This document shows, piece after piece, positions 55,230-63,648 of a DNA stretch of 64,000 nucleotides. Every line of letters begins with the position of its first letter. Position 1 is the stretch's first letter. Below the pieces are notes generated by a model that was given only the letters and a program-made list of their open reading frames with translations, ran no database searches and was not told the DNA's origin. Position numbers and translations under genes: made by a program. This stretch comes from Frateuria_A sp051900415 (GTDB lineage: Bacteria > Pseudomonadota > Gammaproteobacteria > Xanthomonadales > Rhodanobacteraceae), in the NCBI RefSeq assembly GCF_051900415.1, contig NZ_JBHZGL010000002.1, positions 124,001-188,000 on the forward strand, read 5' to 3'.

Positions 55230-55691
55230 TTAGCCATCCAGCTCCACGATCCGCGGCATCACCTCGCGCCCATCGATAAGCAGCTCGCCCACGCCGATCG
55301 GCAGCTTGAACCGCCGCCGCCCGGCGCTGCCGGGATTGACGTAGAGCACGCCTTCGCGTTGCTCGACCAGCGGTTTGTGCGAGTGCCCCGAAATAACCAC
55401 GTGGATGCCCTCGGCGCGTGGATCGATTGCCAGTTGCTTGAGGTCATGCACCACGTACAGCCGCACCTCGCCCAGTTCGAGCGTGGCCGTTTCCGGCAAA
55501 TGGTCGAATGCCGGGTCGCGATCGTTGTTACCGCGCACGGCGGTCAACGGTGCGATGGCCGACAGCGCGTCCAGGAGAGCGGGCTCGCCGATGTCGCCTG
55601 CATGGATGATGCGCTGGCACCCGTGCAGGAAGTCCACCGCCGCTGGACGCAGCAGGCCGTGGGTATCGGAAATCAGGCCCACGCGGAACAT
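55230..55691 (-). CDS. YfcE/MJ0936-type metallophosphoesterase
   Basis: 153 residues. The metallophosphoesterase motifs are in order: LISDTHG (D-x-H), IIHAGDIG (G-D), VRGNND (GNxD), VVISGHSHKPLVEQREGVLY (GHSH), and VNPGSAGRRRF. It is a small phosphodiesterase of unknown natural substrate. The ATG at 55691 gives the family N-terminus MFRVGLISDTHG. Confidence 0.93.
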   Translation of the reverse strand: MFRVGLISDTHGLLRPAAVDFLHGCQRIIHAGDIGEPALLDALSAIAPLTAVRGNNDRDPAFDHLPETATLELGEVRLYVVHDLKQLAIDPRAEGIHVVISGHSHKPLVEQREGVLYVNPGSAGRRRFKLPIGVGELLIDGREVMPRIVELDG

Positions 55692-55880
55692 CGTGCCGGT
55701 CACCCTTTCGCAGTCATCGCCCTGCACGCTAACGCGCCTGGCGCGACCGTACCGTCACGGTCGCTGCAGCTGTCGGTGTCCGTCCGCGACTGTCCGGACG
55801 CGCGGGCACGGTGTCCGCGGACGGCCCACGCGCGCACGGGAAAATACCCGCAAGCCGCATGGCACCGTGCTTTTAAACGT

Positions 55881-55896
55881 TGGCACGCGTTGTGCC
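55881..55896 (+). promoter_or_regulatory. Putative sigma-54 (RpoN) -24/-12 promoter
   Basis: TGGCACGCGTTGTGCC matches the TGGCACG-N4-TTGC consensus with one mismatch in the -12 element; GG and GC are separated by the required 10 bp. The ATG of a 51-residue membrane peptide lies 43 bp downstream. Confidence 0.55.
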
Positions 55897-55939
55897 ATCT
55901 CATCCGCGAAAGCTTCTTTCCACCACGCGGAGAATCACC

Positions 55940-56095
55940 ATGAAATTCGAAACTATCCTGCTGCAGAGCTTCTTCGCCGTCTGCATGCTGCTGTGCCTGG
56001 CCGTGATGAGCGCGATGCTGGTCCTGCCCTCGCCCACCGCCGTGGCAGCGGCCAGCCAGGCGCATGCCGCGGCGCCCGCCAGCGCGGAAGGCTGA
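55940..56095 (+). CDS. Small single-pass membrane peptide (51 aa), unknown
   Basis: 51 residues from the ATG at 55940 with GCGGAGAATC upstream. It has one hydrophobic helix (LLQSFFAVCMLLCLAVMSAM) with two Cys and an Ala/Pro-rich tail that ends ASAEG. It could be an inner-membrane peptide or a secreted signal-peptide-like product. I do not recognise a family. The sigma-54-like promoter and good ribosome site support expression. Confidence 0.6.
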   Translation: MKFETILLQSFFAVCMLLCLAVMSAMLVLPSPTAVAAASQAHAAAPASAEG

Positions 56096-56162
56096 GACCG
56101 GGGCGAAGCCTTCGCGGATCGGGCGCGACCGCCCAGGGATGGCGCAACCCTATACTTGCGCC

Positions 56163-57104
56163 ATGGCTTCGCCACTGAACCGGCTTCACCGCGCCGCGCA
56201 CGAACCGATCCGCCGCTGGGTGCTGGGCGCCTTTCCACGCGATCCCGGCAGCACGCTGGACTACGACCACCCGCGCGGCGATCCGGGCCTGTTCGGACCC
56301 GACAGCGTGACCTGGCGCATCCACGCCGACTTCCCGGGCATGCTCGCCGGCGGCTTGGCCGCGCTGATGATGCAGACGTTGCACCCACTGGCCCTGGCCG
56401 GTGTCTGGGACCACTCGAACTTCCGCCAGGACCTGGTCGGTCGCCTGCGCCGCACCACCACTTTCGTCGGCGCCACCACCTACGCGCCGCGGGCAGCCGC
56501 GGAAGGATTGATCGAGCGGGTACGTCACATCCACGGCTTCGTGCTCGGTACCGCCGAGGACGGCACGCCTTACTCGGCCGACGACCCGGCCCTGCTCACG
56601 TGGGTGCATGTCACCGAAGCACACAGCTTCCTTGCCGGCTATCGCCGCTTCGCCCATCGCACGGTGTCTCCCGCGATGGCCGATCGCTACTACGACGAAG
56701 TGCGCCGCATCGCCAAAGCGCTGGGCGCGCGCGACGTGCCCGCATCGGAAGGCGAGGTCGCCGATTATTTCGCGGGCATGCGGCAGCAACTGGCCTATAC
56801 CGGGCGCTCGCGCGAGGTCCTGCACATCCTCGGCGGCGTGCGCCTTCCCGTTCCATTTGCCAGCCTTTCGCGCGACGTGTTCCTGCATGCCGGCATTGCA
56901 CTGCTGCCGGCATGGGCGAGCGAACTCTTACATCACACGCCGCGCCAACGCCGGCAGGCGCGTGTCGCTGCGCGATTGCTGTGGTCGATGGCGCCGGCGT
57001 TCCGCGCGGCGCTCGAGGAAAGCGGCGTGGTCAGCCGCTCGTGCCGCCGCGTGGGGGTAGACCCGCAAGCCATGCGGGAGTGGCCCGAAGAGGCGTCTCC
57101 GTAA
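56163..57104 (+). CDS. MpaB/DUF2236-family oxygenase-like protein
   Basis: 313 residues. Family features are SVTWRIHADFPGMLAGGLAA, LMMQTLHPLALAGVWDHSNF, the His-rich TWVHVTEAHSFLAGYRRFAH and a helical C-terminal half. Members related to latex-clearing protein bind heme through His residues; here the histidines at TWVHVTEAH are the natural candidates. The reaction is unknown. The ATG at 56163 was chosen; an in-frame ATG at 56139 is possible. A TATACT lies 12 bp before the chosen ATG, so a leaderless message or the later start should be considered. Confidence 0.85.
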   Translation: MASPLNRLHRAAHEPIRRWVLGAFPRDPGSTLDYDHPRGDPGLFGPDSVTWRIHADFPGMLAGGLAALMMQTLHPLALAGVWDHSNFRQDLVGRLRRTTTFVGATTYAPRAAAEGLIERVRHIHGFVLGTAEDGTPYSADDPALLTWVHVTEAHSFLAGYRRFAHRTVSPAMADRYYDEVRRIAKALGARDVPASEGEVADYFAGMRQQLAYTGRSREVLHILGGVRLPVPFASLSRDVFLHAGIALLPAWASELLHHTPRQRRQARVAARLLWSMAPAFRAALEESGVVSRSCRRVGVDPQAMREWPEEASP

Positions 57105-57203
57105 AGCACGACCCGCCGTACATGCGCGAGGACGATCGGCTGGCGCGGAAACACAAGCCTTTGCGGCTCATGGCCAGGCCGCCGCCGGAACCGCCGTCGA
57201 TCA

Positions 57204-58352
57204 TCATGCTGCGGTCGCTTCCGCCACCGGAAGCCGCGTACCGAGCAGCTTTCCGATCACGGTCTTGCGCACGAGCACGTGATAGCTGAAAAGGCAGAGC
57301 GCGGACGTCGCCACCACCGAGATCGCGAACTTGGCGCCCCACCCCATCTCGATGTCCAGCAGCCGGTACTGGATGGCGAACAGAACCGGCAGATGGGTGA
57401 TGTACACCCAGTACGACGCGTCGGACAGATAGCGCAGCACGCGGTTGGCGTGATCGAGCAACGATCGTCCGGCGACCAGGCAAACGCAGGTCATCCAGAC
57501 GCTGACATAGGCCTCGGCTGTGGCGATGAGCACGGTCGCAGACGGGTTCGCCGCAGCGGGTACATGCCGCTTGAGCAGATTGCAGTACACCCCGTAGAGC
57601 GCGAGGCTCGCGACCAGCAACCATGGTGCGGCGCGGCGAAGCCGTTGGATCAGCGCTTCGTGACCGAACAGCAGACAGCCGCAGGCAAAGAACGGTCCAT
57701 AGAAGCCGAACGCCCAGAACTGCGGAAACATTCCCTCTGGCGCAGGATGCGGAGCACTCACCGAAGCGAGGGCCGGCACCAGCAGCAGCGGAAGCAGCCC
57801 CAGGTGCCACGCCGGGTTCAAGCTACGGATGAAGTCGCCGAGTTTATCCAGTCCCAGACTCCTGGCCGCCCAGACCAGCACATAGAAGAACAGCAGGTAG
57901 TAAAGAAACCACAGGTGGGCCGTGCTGAACGGCCGCGTCGGCGGGTTCGTCATCCGCGAGAACTGCTGGATCATCACCAGCACCGGCGAGGGATGCTGCA
58001 CGCTCGCCGCCGCGTGCAGCGTGCAGTACGCCATGGCGGCGATCACCAGCGGGCAGAAGATCACCAGCGGCACGGCGATGCGCCTGAGGCGGTTGCGGAA
58101 CAAGCCTGCCATGCCGCGCTTGTGCAGCAGCATCGCAGCGAAGAAGCCGGCGACCAGGAAGAACAGCGGCATCCGGAACAGGTGCAGGAACCAGATGCAG
58201 AGGTCCACGTAACCGGATTGCGCACGATCGGCGGCGGGATAGAACGGATGCATCAGCGGGCTGTAGGCCAGTGCAGCGTGGAACAGCACCCCGGAAAGCA
58301 TGGCCAGGGCGCGCAGGTTGTCCATGTAATGAAAGCGTGTTTTGTCGTGCAC
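57204..58352 (-). CDS. Acyltransferase family 3 membrane protein (OpgC/MdoC-like)
   Basis: 382 residues, about ten membrane helices. The N-terminal signature FHYMDNLRALAMLSGVLFHA carries the conserved His in helix 1, followed by FFLVAGFFAAMLLHKRG and RNRLRRIAVPL, and STAHLWFLYYLLFFYVLVWA in the middle. It resembles the glucan succinyltransferase OpgC and related acyltransferases modifying envelope glucans or lipids. It lies 82 bp downstream of an ABC permease on the same strand and may belong to its operon. Confidence 0.87.
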   Translation of the reverse strand: MHDKTRFHYMDNLRALAMLSGVLFHAALAYSPLMHPFYPAADRAQSGYVDLCIWFLHLFRMPLFFLVAGFFAAMLLHKRGMAGLFRNRLRRIAVPLVIFCPLVIAAMAYCTLHAAASVQHPSPVLVMIQQFSRMTNPPTRPFSTAHLWFLYYLLFFYVLVWAARSLGLDKLGDFIRSLNPAWHLGLLPLLLVPALASVSAPHPAPEGMFPQFWAFGFYGPFFACGCLLFGHEALIQRLRRAAPWLLVASLALYGVYCNLLKRHVPAAANPSATVLIATAEAYVSVWMTCVCLVAGRSLLDHANRVLRYLSDASYWVYITHLPVLFAIQYRLLDIEMGWGAKFAISVVATSALCLFSYHVLVRKTVIGKLLGTRLPVAEATAA

Positions 58353-58434
58353 GGTGGGACCTCCGAACGGATCCGTCGGATCGCTGACAGGTAGAGGTGA
58401 TCGAGCCCGCGCTGCGGGAAGCTCGCTGAGCGGC

Positions 58435-59121
58435 TCAGTAGAACGCTTTTTTTCGACCGTGCACCCAACCGGTCCAGACCAGGATGGCGGCGCTGAAGAT
58501 CAGCTGGACCAGCAGGATGGCAACGATTACCGGCCCGAACACGATCGCGTCGGTATTGACGTGATCCCTGATCGCCGGGAGCTGCCCCATCAGCATGATG
58601 AAGGGGTTGATCAACACCATGCTGCCGATCATGGCGAAGATGTTCCAACCTTCCGATTCAACCCCCATGGCGACGCTCAGGGACACGGCGTACGCGGCCA
58701 ACACATGGCCAAAGACGAGCAACGAAAGAACCGTGACCCCATTGGGGACCGGCGTCGTGAAGATCACCAGCATCGTGCCCGCGAGCATGATCATGAAAGG
58801 CACGAAGAACGTGATCAGATTTGCGGCCAGCTTGGCCAGGTAATAGTCCAGTGGCGTCACCGGCAAGCTCATCACGAACGCCAGCGTGTGTTCCTTGCGT
58901 TCGGACAACAGCGACGTCGATATCGAGAAACACGAAGCACATACCAGGACGATGATCATCAGCAGCGAGCCGAGGTAGAAACTCCAGCTCCTTGCCATGC
59001 CGATCAGGCACAGCGCCACGATCCCGGCAACCACGCATGTCGCAAGCTGCTTCTGGAACAACTGCCAGTCCTTGGCCACCAGCAGCTTGATCACGGGCAG
59101 GTTGAGTTGGGCGAGAGTCAT
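58435..59121 (-). CDS. ABC-2 type transporter permease (YtrA-associated)
   Basis: 228 residues, about six membrane helices (for example LATCVVAGIVALCLIGMARS, LGSLLMIIVLVCASCFSIS, and LVQLIFSAAILVWTGWVHG near the C-terminus). The start overlaps the ATPase stop (ATGA). With the ATPase and the GntR/YtrA-type regulator upstream, it forms the classic YtrA-regulated exporter, often induced by cell-wall antibiotics in other bacteria; the substrate here is unknown. Confidence 0.88.
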   Translation of the reverse strand: MTLAQLNLPVIKLLVAKDWQLFQKQLATCVVAGIVALCLIGMARSWSFYLGSLLMIIVLVCASCFSISTSLLSERKEHTLAFVMSLPVTPLDYYLAKLAANLITFFVPFMIMLAGTMLVIFTTPVPNGVTVLSLLVFGHVLAAYAVSLSVAMGVESEGWNIFAMIGSMVLINPFIMLMGQLPAIRDHVNTDAIVFGPVIVAILLVQLIFSAAILVWTGWVHGRKKAFY

Positions 59122-60002
59122 GCCGCACCTCCAGCGCGCACGGTGGTAACGAAGATGTCTTCCAGGCTCATTGCCTCGGTGCGGCGGATCTCCATGCCCT
59201 GGGCCTGCAGGCGCTGGAGCAGGCCATCGCTGAACCGGCGCACCTTCAGCTCCAGGAGGGAACCGTTCTGCCGCGACGCGGCGATCTCCGGCCACGCGCT
59301 CCTGTCCGGCATCCATGGCCCTTGGCAGACGATGCGCCGCCAATCATCGAGGAACGCTTCCTTGTCCCTGGATGCGAGGAGCTCACCCTTGTGGAGAAAG
59401 GTGATGGTGTCCGCGATCTGCTCGACGTCGCTGGTGTTGTGGGAGGAAAACAGCACGCTGCGGGCCTCGTCGCGCAGCACGTCGGACAGCGCCTGCAACA
59501 CCTCGTCACGCGCCACAGGATCGAGCCCCGTGGTTGGCTCGTCGAGCAAAAGAAGCCGCGGCCGACGCGCGAAATTGAGCATCAGCAGCGCCTTGACCCG
59601 TTGCCCGTGGGAGAACCCCCCGAGGGTCTGTTCCGCGCGCAGGTCGAAACGACGAAGCAGCTCGGCCGCATAGGCCTCGTCCCAGCCGGGATAGATGGCA
59701 CGGACGAAGTCCATGTGCCAGCGCAAGGTCTGGCTCTTGAACAGGCGCATGTCTTCGGTTGCGAAGCCGAGCTCCTTCTTGGCGGCAACCTGCTGCGCGG
59801 GCATGGCGTGGCCGAGCACTTGGACAGTGCCGGTGTCGGCAAGCACCTGCCCGCTGAGGATGCGCAGCAACGTCGTCTTGCCTGCGCCGTTGACGCCGAC
59901 CAGCCCCATGACCTGTCCCTCGGACATGCCCAGGCTGATGTCCCTGAGCACAAAGCCCTCATAGCGCTTGCTCACTCCGGACAAGGCGAATGCGGTGGTC
60001 AT
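59118..60002 (-). CDS. ABC transporter ATP-binding protein (YtrB-like)
   Basis: 294 residues. Walker A GVNGAGKTTLL, the signature in a divergent form GGFSHGQRVKALLMLN, Walker B LLLLDEPTTGLDPVA and switch His in VLFSSHNTSDVEQ are visible. The signature motif reads FSHGQ rather than the usual LSGGQ, common in this ytr-type group. The start overlaps the gntR stop (ATGA). Confidence 0.93.
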   Translation of the reverse strand: MTTAFALSGVSKRYEGFVLRDISLGMSEGQVMGLVGVNGAGKTTLLRILSGQVLADTGTVQVLGHAMPAQQVAAKKELGFATEDMRLFKSQTLRWHMDFVRAIYPGWDEAYAAELLRRFDLRAEQTLGGFSHGQRVKALLMLNFARRPRLLLLDEPTTGLDPVARDEVLQALSDVLRDEARSVLFSSHNTSDVEQIADTITFLHKGELLASRDKEAFLDDWRRIVCQGPWMPDRSAWPEIAASRQNGSLLELKVRRFSDGLLQRLQAQGMEIRRTEAMSLEDIFVTTVRAGGAA

Positions 60003-60421
60003 GATGCGGGTCCTTCGTTGGGATCGGGGCGCCGGTCGAACGGCTCGTCGTCGAGCAGTTGCCGGATGTCTTCCAGGGACATGCCCAGCTGGCGGGCGAT
60101 GGCCAGCATGGCGTCGAAGTGCTGGGTGAACTCGGCCCGCAGCAGGCTCGTCGGCAGGCTCGGCGACTCCGCCACGAACGAGCCCATGCCATGCCGCGTT
60201 ACGATCACGCCTGCCAGGCTCAGCTCGGCGTAGGCACGCTTGACCGTGATCACGCTGACCCGGCTGGCGCTCGCCAATTCCCGGATCGATGGCAAGGGCT
60301 GGCCCGCCGGCCAGTCGCCGGCCATGACCTTGGCCGTGATCTGGTTGACGATCTGCTGGTACATCGGGGTGCTGTCGCCGGTGGACAGAAACAGTTCGGG
60401 ATCGATGTGTGCATACTGCAT
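59999..60421 (-). CDS. GntR-family regulator, YtrA subfamily
   Basis: About 140 residues from the ATG at 60421 (MQYAHIDPELFLSTG). A TTG at 60445 is another possible start; neither has a clear ribosome site. The winged helix-turn-helix is PMYQQIVNQITAKVMAGDWP, PSIRELASASRVSVITVKRA and YAELSLAGVIVTRHGMGSFV. The short C-terminal tail without ligand domain marks the YtrA group. An 11-bp inverted repeat covers the ATG, a likely autoregulatory site. It heads the operon gntR-ATPase-permease. Confidence 0.9.
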   Translation of the reverse strand: MQYAHIDPELFLSTGDSTPMYQQIVNQITAKVMAGDWPAGQPLPSIRELASASRVSVITVKRAYAELSLAGVIVTRHGMGSFVAESPSLPTSLLRAEFTQHFDAMLAIARQLGMSLEDIRQLLDDEPFDRRPDPNEGPAS

Positions 60422-60437
60422 ATACACAGTATGCACA
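60408..60437. promoter_or_regulatory. Probable YtrA-type operator (11-bp perfect inverted repeat)
   Basis: TGTGCATACTG (60408-60418) and CAGTATGCACA (60427-60437) are exact reverse complements separated by 8 bp. The repeat overlaps the proposed gntR start codon and faces the operon start, so autorepression is likely. Confidence 0.7.
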
Positions 60438-60471
60438 GCGTTCAACTCGCTGTAAAGCGGTCACTCACGCC

Positions 60472-60496
60472 AAAAAAAGCCCGCGAAACGCGGGCT
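60472..60496 (-). terminator. Rho-independent terminator downstream of htpG
   Basis: On the minus strand the stem AGCCCGCG / CGCGGGCT with a TTT loop is followed by seven T, about 40 bp beyond the htpG stop and upstream of gntR. Confidence 0.92.
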
Positions 60497-60536
60497 CTTC
60501 TTGTCTGCGAAGCGACAGGCGGCGCGGTGGCGCGCC

Positions 60537-62405
60537 CTACCCCAGCAACACGCGGTTCATGCGTCGCACGAAGGCGGCCGGATCAGGCAGTTGCGCACCG
60601 GCGGCGATCTCGGCTTGCTCCAGCAGTAGGCTGGCCAGGTCCGCGGCCTTGTCCTTGTCGGCTTCGGTTTCCACCCGCTGCACCAGAGCGTGTTGCGGGT
60701 TGATCTCGAGCGTCGGCTTGGACTCGGGCATGTCGTGGCCGGCTTCGCGCAGCAGGCGGGCCAGGTGCGGGGCCATTTCGTAGTCGGACAGGGCCAGGCA
60801 CGACGGGCTGTCGGTGAGGCGGGCAGACACCTTGACGTCGCCGACGCGATCGCCGAGCAGTTCCTTCATCTTCGCCAGCAGGGGCTCGGCCGCCTTGGCG
60901 GCTTCCTCCTGCTTCTTGCGGTCGGCCTCGTCCAGCGGCACCTCGCCCTTGGCGACGCTCTGGAGCTTCTTGCCGTCGTACTCGCTCAGCGAGCCGAGCA
61001 TCCACTCGTCGATGCGGTCGGACATCAGCAGGACTTCGATGTCCTTCGCCTTGAACGCTTCCAGCTGCGGGCTGCCGGCCGCGGCGGCATAGCTGTCGGC
61101 GGTGATGTACCAGATCGCGTCCTGGCCGACCTTCATGCGGCCGATGTAGTCGTCGAACCCCACCGTCGCACCGGCACCCTCGCTCCGGGTGGAGGCAAAG
61201 CGCAGTAGCTTGGCGATGCGCTCGCGGTTGTTGGCGTCCTCGGCGATGCCTTCCTTGAGCGTGTTGCCGAAGGCCTTGTAGAAGGTGGCGAACTTCTCCG
61301 GCTCGTCGCGGGCGAGCTTTTCGATCAGGTCAAGCACGCGCTTGACGCAGGCAGCCTTGATGCGGTCGAGCTGGCGATTGTGCTGCAGGATCTCGCGGCT
61401 GACGTTGAGCGGCAGGTCGTCGGCGTCGACCACGCCGCGCACGAAGCGCAGGTAGTTCGGCAACAGCTCCTCGGCCGCGTCCATGATGAAGACGCGCTTG
61501 ATGTAGAGCTTCAGGCCCTTGCGCTCGTCGCGGCCGCCCATCATCAGGTCGAAGGGCGGCTGCGCCGGCAGGTAGAGCAGCGTGGTGAAGCTTTGGCTCC
61601 CTTCGACGCGATTGTGCGTCCAGGCCAGCGGATCGTTGAAGTCGTGGCCGAGCGACTTGTAGAAGCTGATGTAGTCCTCGTCGCTGATTTCGCTCTTGGG
61701 TCGCGTCCAGAGGGCGCCGGCGTCGTTGATGGTTTCCCATTCGCCGGTGGGCTTCCCGTCTTCCTCCTTGGGCATGCGGATCGGGAAAGCGACGTGGTCG
61801 GAATACTTGCGGATCAGCGAGGCGAGCTGCCAGCGCTTGAGGAACTCGTCCTCGTCGGCTTTCAGGTGCAGGACCACCGTGGTACCGCGTTCGCCAAGCT
61901 CGACCTGTTCGAGCGCATACTCGCCCTTGCCGTCGCTCTCCCACTTCACGCCCTCGCCCGCCGGTGCGCCGGCGCGGCGGGTCAGCACGGTGACCTTGTC
62001 GGCCACCACGAAGGCGGAGTAGAAGCCCACGCCGAACTGGCCGATCAGGCGCGCGTCGGCCTTCTGCTCACCGCTCATCGCCTCCAGGAAACGTCGCGTG
62101 CCGGAGCTGGCGATGGTGCCGATGTTCGCCACCACTTCGTCGCGACTCATGCCGATACCGTTGTCGCGCACGGTGACGGTACGCGCCTGTTCGTCCCAGC
62201 TCACGTCGATGTGCAGCTCGCCCTCGCCGGCCAGCAGCTCCGGCTGCGCGATCGACTCGAAGCGCAGCTTGTCGCAGGCGTCGGAGGCGTTGGAGACGAG
62301 CTCGCGCAGGAAGATTTCCTTGTGCGAGTAGAGCGAGTGGGTGACCAGGTGCAGAACCTGGGCGACTTCGGCTTCGAATTTGCGGGTTTCGGTGGATGCG
62401 GTCAT
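60537..62405 (-). CDS. htpG: Chaperone HtpG (Hsp90)
   Basis: 622 residues. The N-terminal ATPase domain (about 1-215) has NASDACDKLRFESI, DNGIGMSRDEVVANIGTIA, RLIGQFGVGFYSAFVVADKV and GERGTTVVLHLK; middle and C-terminal dimerisation domains follow to AFVRRMNRVLLG. The ATG at 62405 gives MTASTETRKFEAEVAQVLHL. It is cytosolic, with a strong terminator behind it. No clear sigma-32 promoter was identified, and a palindromic repeat fills the upstream gap. Confidence 0.97.
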   Translation of the reverse strand: MTASTETRKFEAEVAQVLHLVTHSLYSHKEIFLRELVSNASDACDKLRFESIAQPELLAGEGELHIDVSWDEQARTVTVRDNGIGMSRDEVVANIGTIASSGTRRFLEAMSGEQKADARLIGQFGVGFYSAFVVADKVTVLTRRAGAPAGEGVKWESDGKGEYALEQVELGERGTTVVLHLKADEDEFLKRWQLASLIRKYSDHVAFPIRMPKEEDGKPTGEWETINDAGALWTRPKSEISDEDYISFYKSLGHDFNDPLAWTHNRVEGSQSFTTLLYLPAQPPFDLMMGGRDERKGLKLYIKRVFIMDAAEELLPNYLRFVRGVVDADDLPLNVSREILQHNRQLDRIKAACVKRVLDLIEKLARDEPEKFATFYKAFGNTLKEGIAEDANNRERIAKLLRFASTRSEGAGATVGFDDYIGRMKVGQDAIWYITADSYAAAAGSPQLEAFKAKDIEVLLMSDRIDEWMLGSLSEYDGKKLQSVAKGEVPLDEADRKKQEEAAKAAEPLLAKMKELLGDRVGDVKVSARLTDSPSCLALSDYEMAPHLARLLREAGHDMPESKPTLEINPQHALVQRVETEADKDKAADLASLLLEQAEIAAGAQLPDPAAFVRRMNRVLLG

Positions 62406-62437
62406 TGCAGTGGTGCTTCCAGTGGTTGTGGTTTGAA

Positions 62438-62550
62438 CCCCTCTCCCTCCGGGAGAAGGTGCCCGACAAGGCGGGTGAGGGTCCGGACGGAGCGCGCAGC
62501 CCACGCGGCCGGACCCGCTTCCCGGCCCCTCTCCCGGCGAGGACAGGGGC
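62438..62550. repeat. CCCTCTCCC-type palindromic repeat upstream of htpG
   Basis: 62438-62481 contains CCCCTCTCCCTCCGGGAGAA followed by GGTGCCCGACAAGGCGGGTG; 62523-62550 contains CGGCCCCTCTCCCGGCGAGG. It is related in sequence to the palindromes upstream of pheS and fills the gap between htpX and htpG. Confidence 0.65.
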
Positions 62551-62556
62551 TAAAGC

Positions 62557-63450
62557 TCAGGCGCGCGCCGCCTGCAGCGCCGCGATGCGCGCGTCCAGCG
62601 GCGGATGGCTCATGAACAGGCGCTGCAGCCCCGCGGCCATGTGGCCGGAGATGCCGAAGGCGGCCATCGCCTTGGGCAGCGTCGTCTGGCCATGGTCGCC
62701 CTTGAGCCGCTGCAGTGCGGAGATCATCGACCCGCGGCCGGCCAGCTGCGCACCCGCGCGGTCGGCGCGGAACTCGCGCCAGCGCGAGAAGGCGGCCACG
62801 ATCATCGAGGCGAACAGGCCGAAGACCACCTGCAGCACCATCACCGTGACGAAGTAGCCCATGCCGATGCCGCCGCGGTTGTCGCGGCCACCGTTGAGCC
62901 AGCTGTCGACCAGGTTGCCGACCACGCGCGCGGCGAGGATCACCAGCGTGTTGAGCACGCCCTGGATCAAGGTGAGCGTCACCATGTCGCCGTTGGCGAC
63001 GTGGCCGATCTCGTGGCCGAGCACGGCCGAGACCTGCTCGCGATCCATCTGTTGCAGCAGGCCGGAGCTGACCGCCACCAGCGAGCTGTTCCTGGTCATG
63101 CCGGTGGCGAACGCGTTCATTTCCGGCGCGTCGTAGATGGCCACTTCGGGCATGCCGATGCCGGCGGCCTGGGCGTGGTGGCGCACGGTGTCGACCAGCC
63201 AGCGCTCGGCGGCGGTCTGCGGCTGCTCGATCACGCGCGCGCCGGTGGAGTACTTGGCGATGGTCTTGGACATCGCCAGCGAAATGAAGGCGCCGCCCAT
63301 GCCGAACACCGCGGCGTAGACGAGCAATCCGGTCATGCCGCCGTAGCCGTGGGCGGCGGCCCACTGGTCGATGCCGAACAGGCGGCAGACGATGCTCAGC
63401 AGCAGGAGGACGGCGATGTTGGTGGCAAGGAAGAGGACGATTCGACGCAC
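62557..63450 (-). CDS. htpX: Membrane zinc metalloprotease HtpX
   Basis: 297 residues. It degrades misfolded inner-membrane proteins. Two N-terminal helices (about 4-22 and 38-58) precede the M48 peptidase domain with zinc motif HEIGH (His146, Glu147, His150) and the third-ligand region WREFRADRAGAQLA; two further hydrophobic segments lie at about 155-175 and 195-220. A sigma-32-like promoter lies 50 bp upstream. Confidence 0.96.
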   Translation of the reverse strand: MRRIVLFLATNIAVLLLLSIVCRLFGIDQWAAAHGYGGMTGLLVYAAVFGMGGAFISLAMSKTIAKYSTGARVIEQPQTAAERWLVDTVRHHAQAAGIGMPEVAIYDAPEMNAFATGMTRNSSLVAVSSGLLQQMDREQVSAVLGHEIGHVANGDMVTLTLIQGVLNTLVILAARVVGNLVDSWLNGGRDNRGGIGMGYFVTVMVLQVVFGLFASMIVAAFSRWREFRADRAGAQLAGRGSMISALQRLKGDHGQTTLPKAMAAFGISGHMAAGLQRLFMSHPPLDARIAALQAARA

Positions 63451-63499
63451 GGCTGTCTCGTTTGGCAGTCATGGAAAAGCGGTTCGCACCGCGGGGGAG

Positions 63500-63527
63500 A
63501 TTCGGGGCGCGGGCAGCCGGTTTCAAG
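63500..63527 (-). promoter_or_regulatory. Putative sigma-32 heat-shock promoter of htpX
   Basis: On the minus strand the -35 element CTTGAAA, a 13-bp spacer and CCCCGAAT as -10 match the heat-shock consensus CTTGAA / CCCCATNT with mismatches only in the -10 tail. It lies 50 bp upstream of the htpX ATG. Confidence 0.65.
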
Positions 63528-63648
63528 GGGAAAGCCGCCCCGCAGAGGTTCAGACCAGCCCCCGTGGCGTCGGTTCCGGGGTCACGCCTGCCTGCGACTT
63601 CGCGCCGCCCCATCCCGGCGCACGCCGGCACGTCGGTAGACTGCGCGG

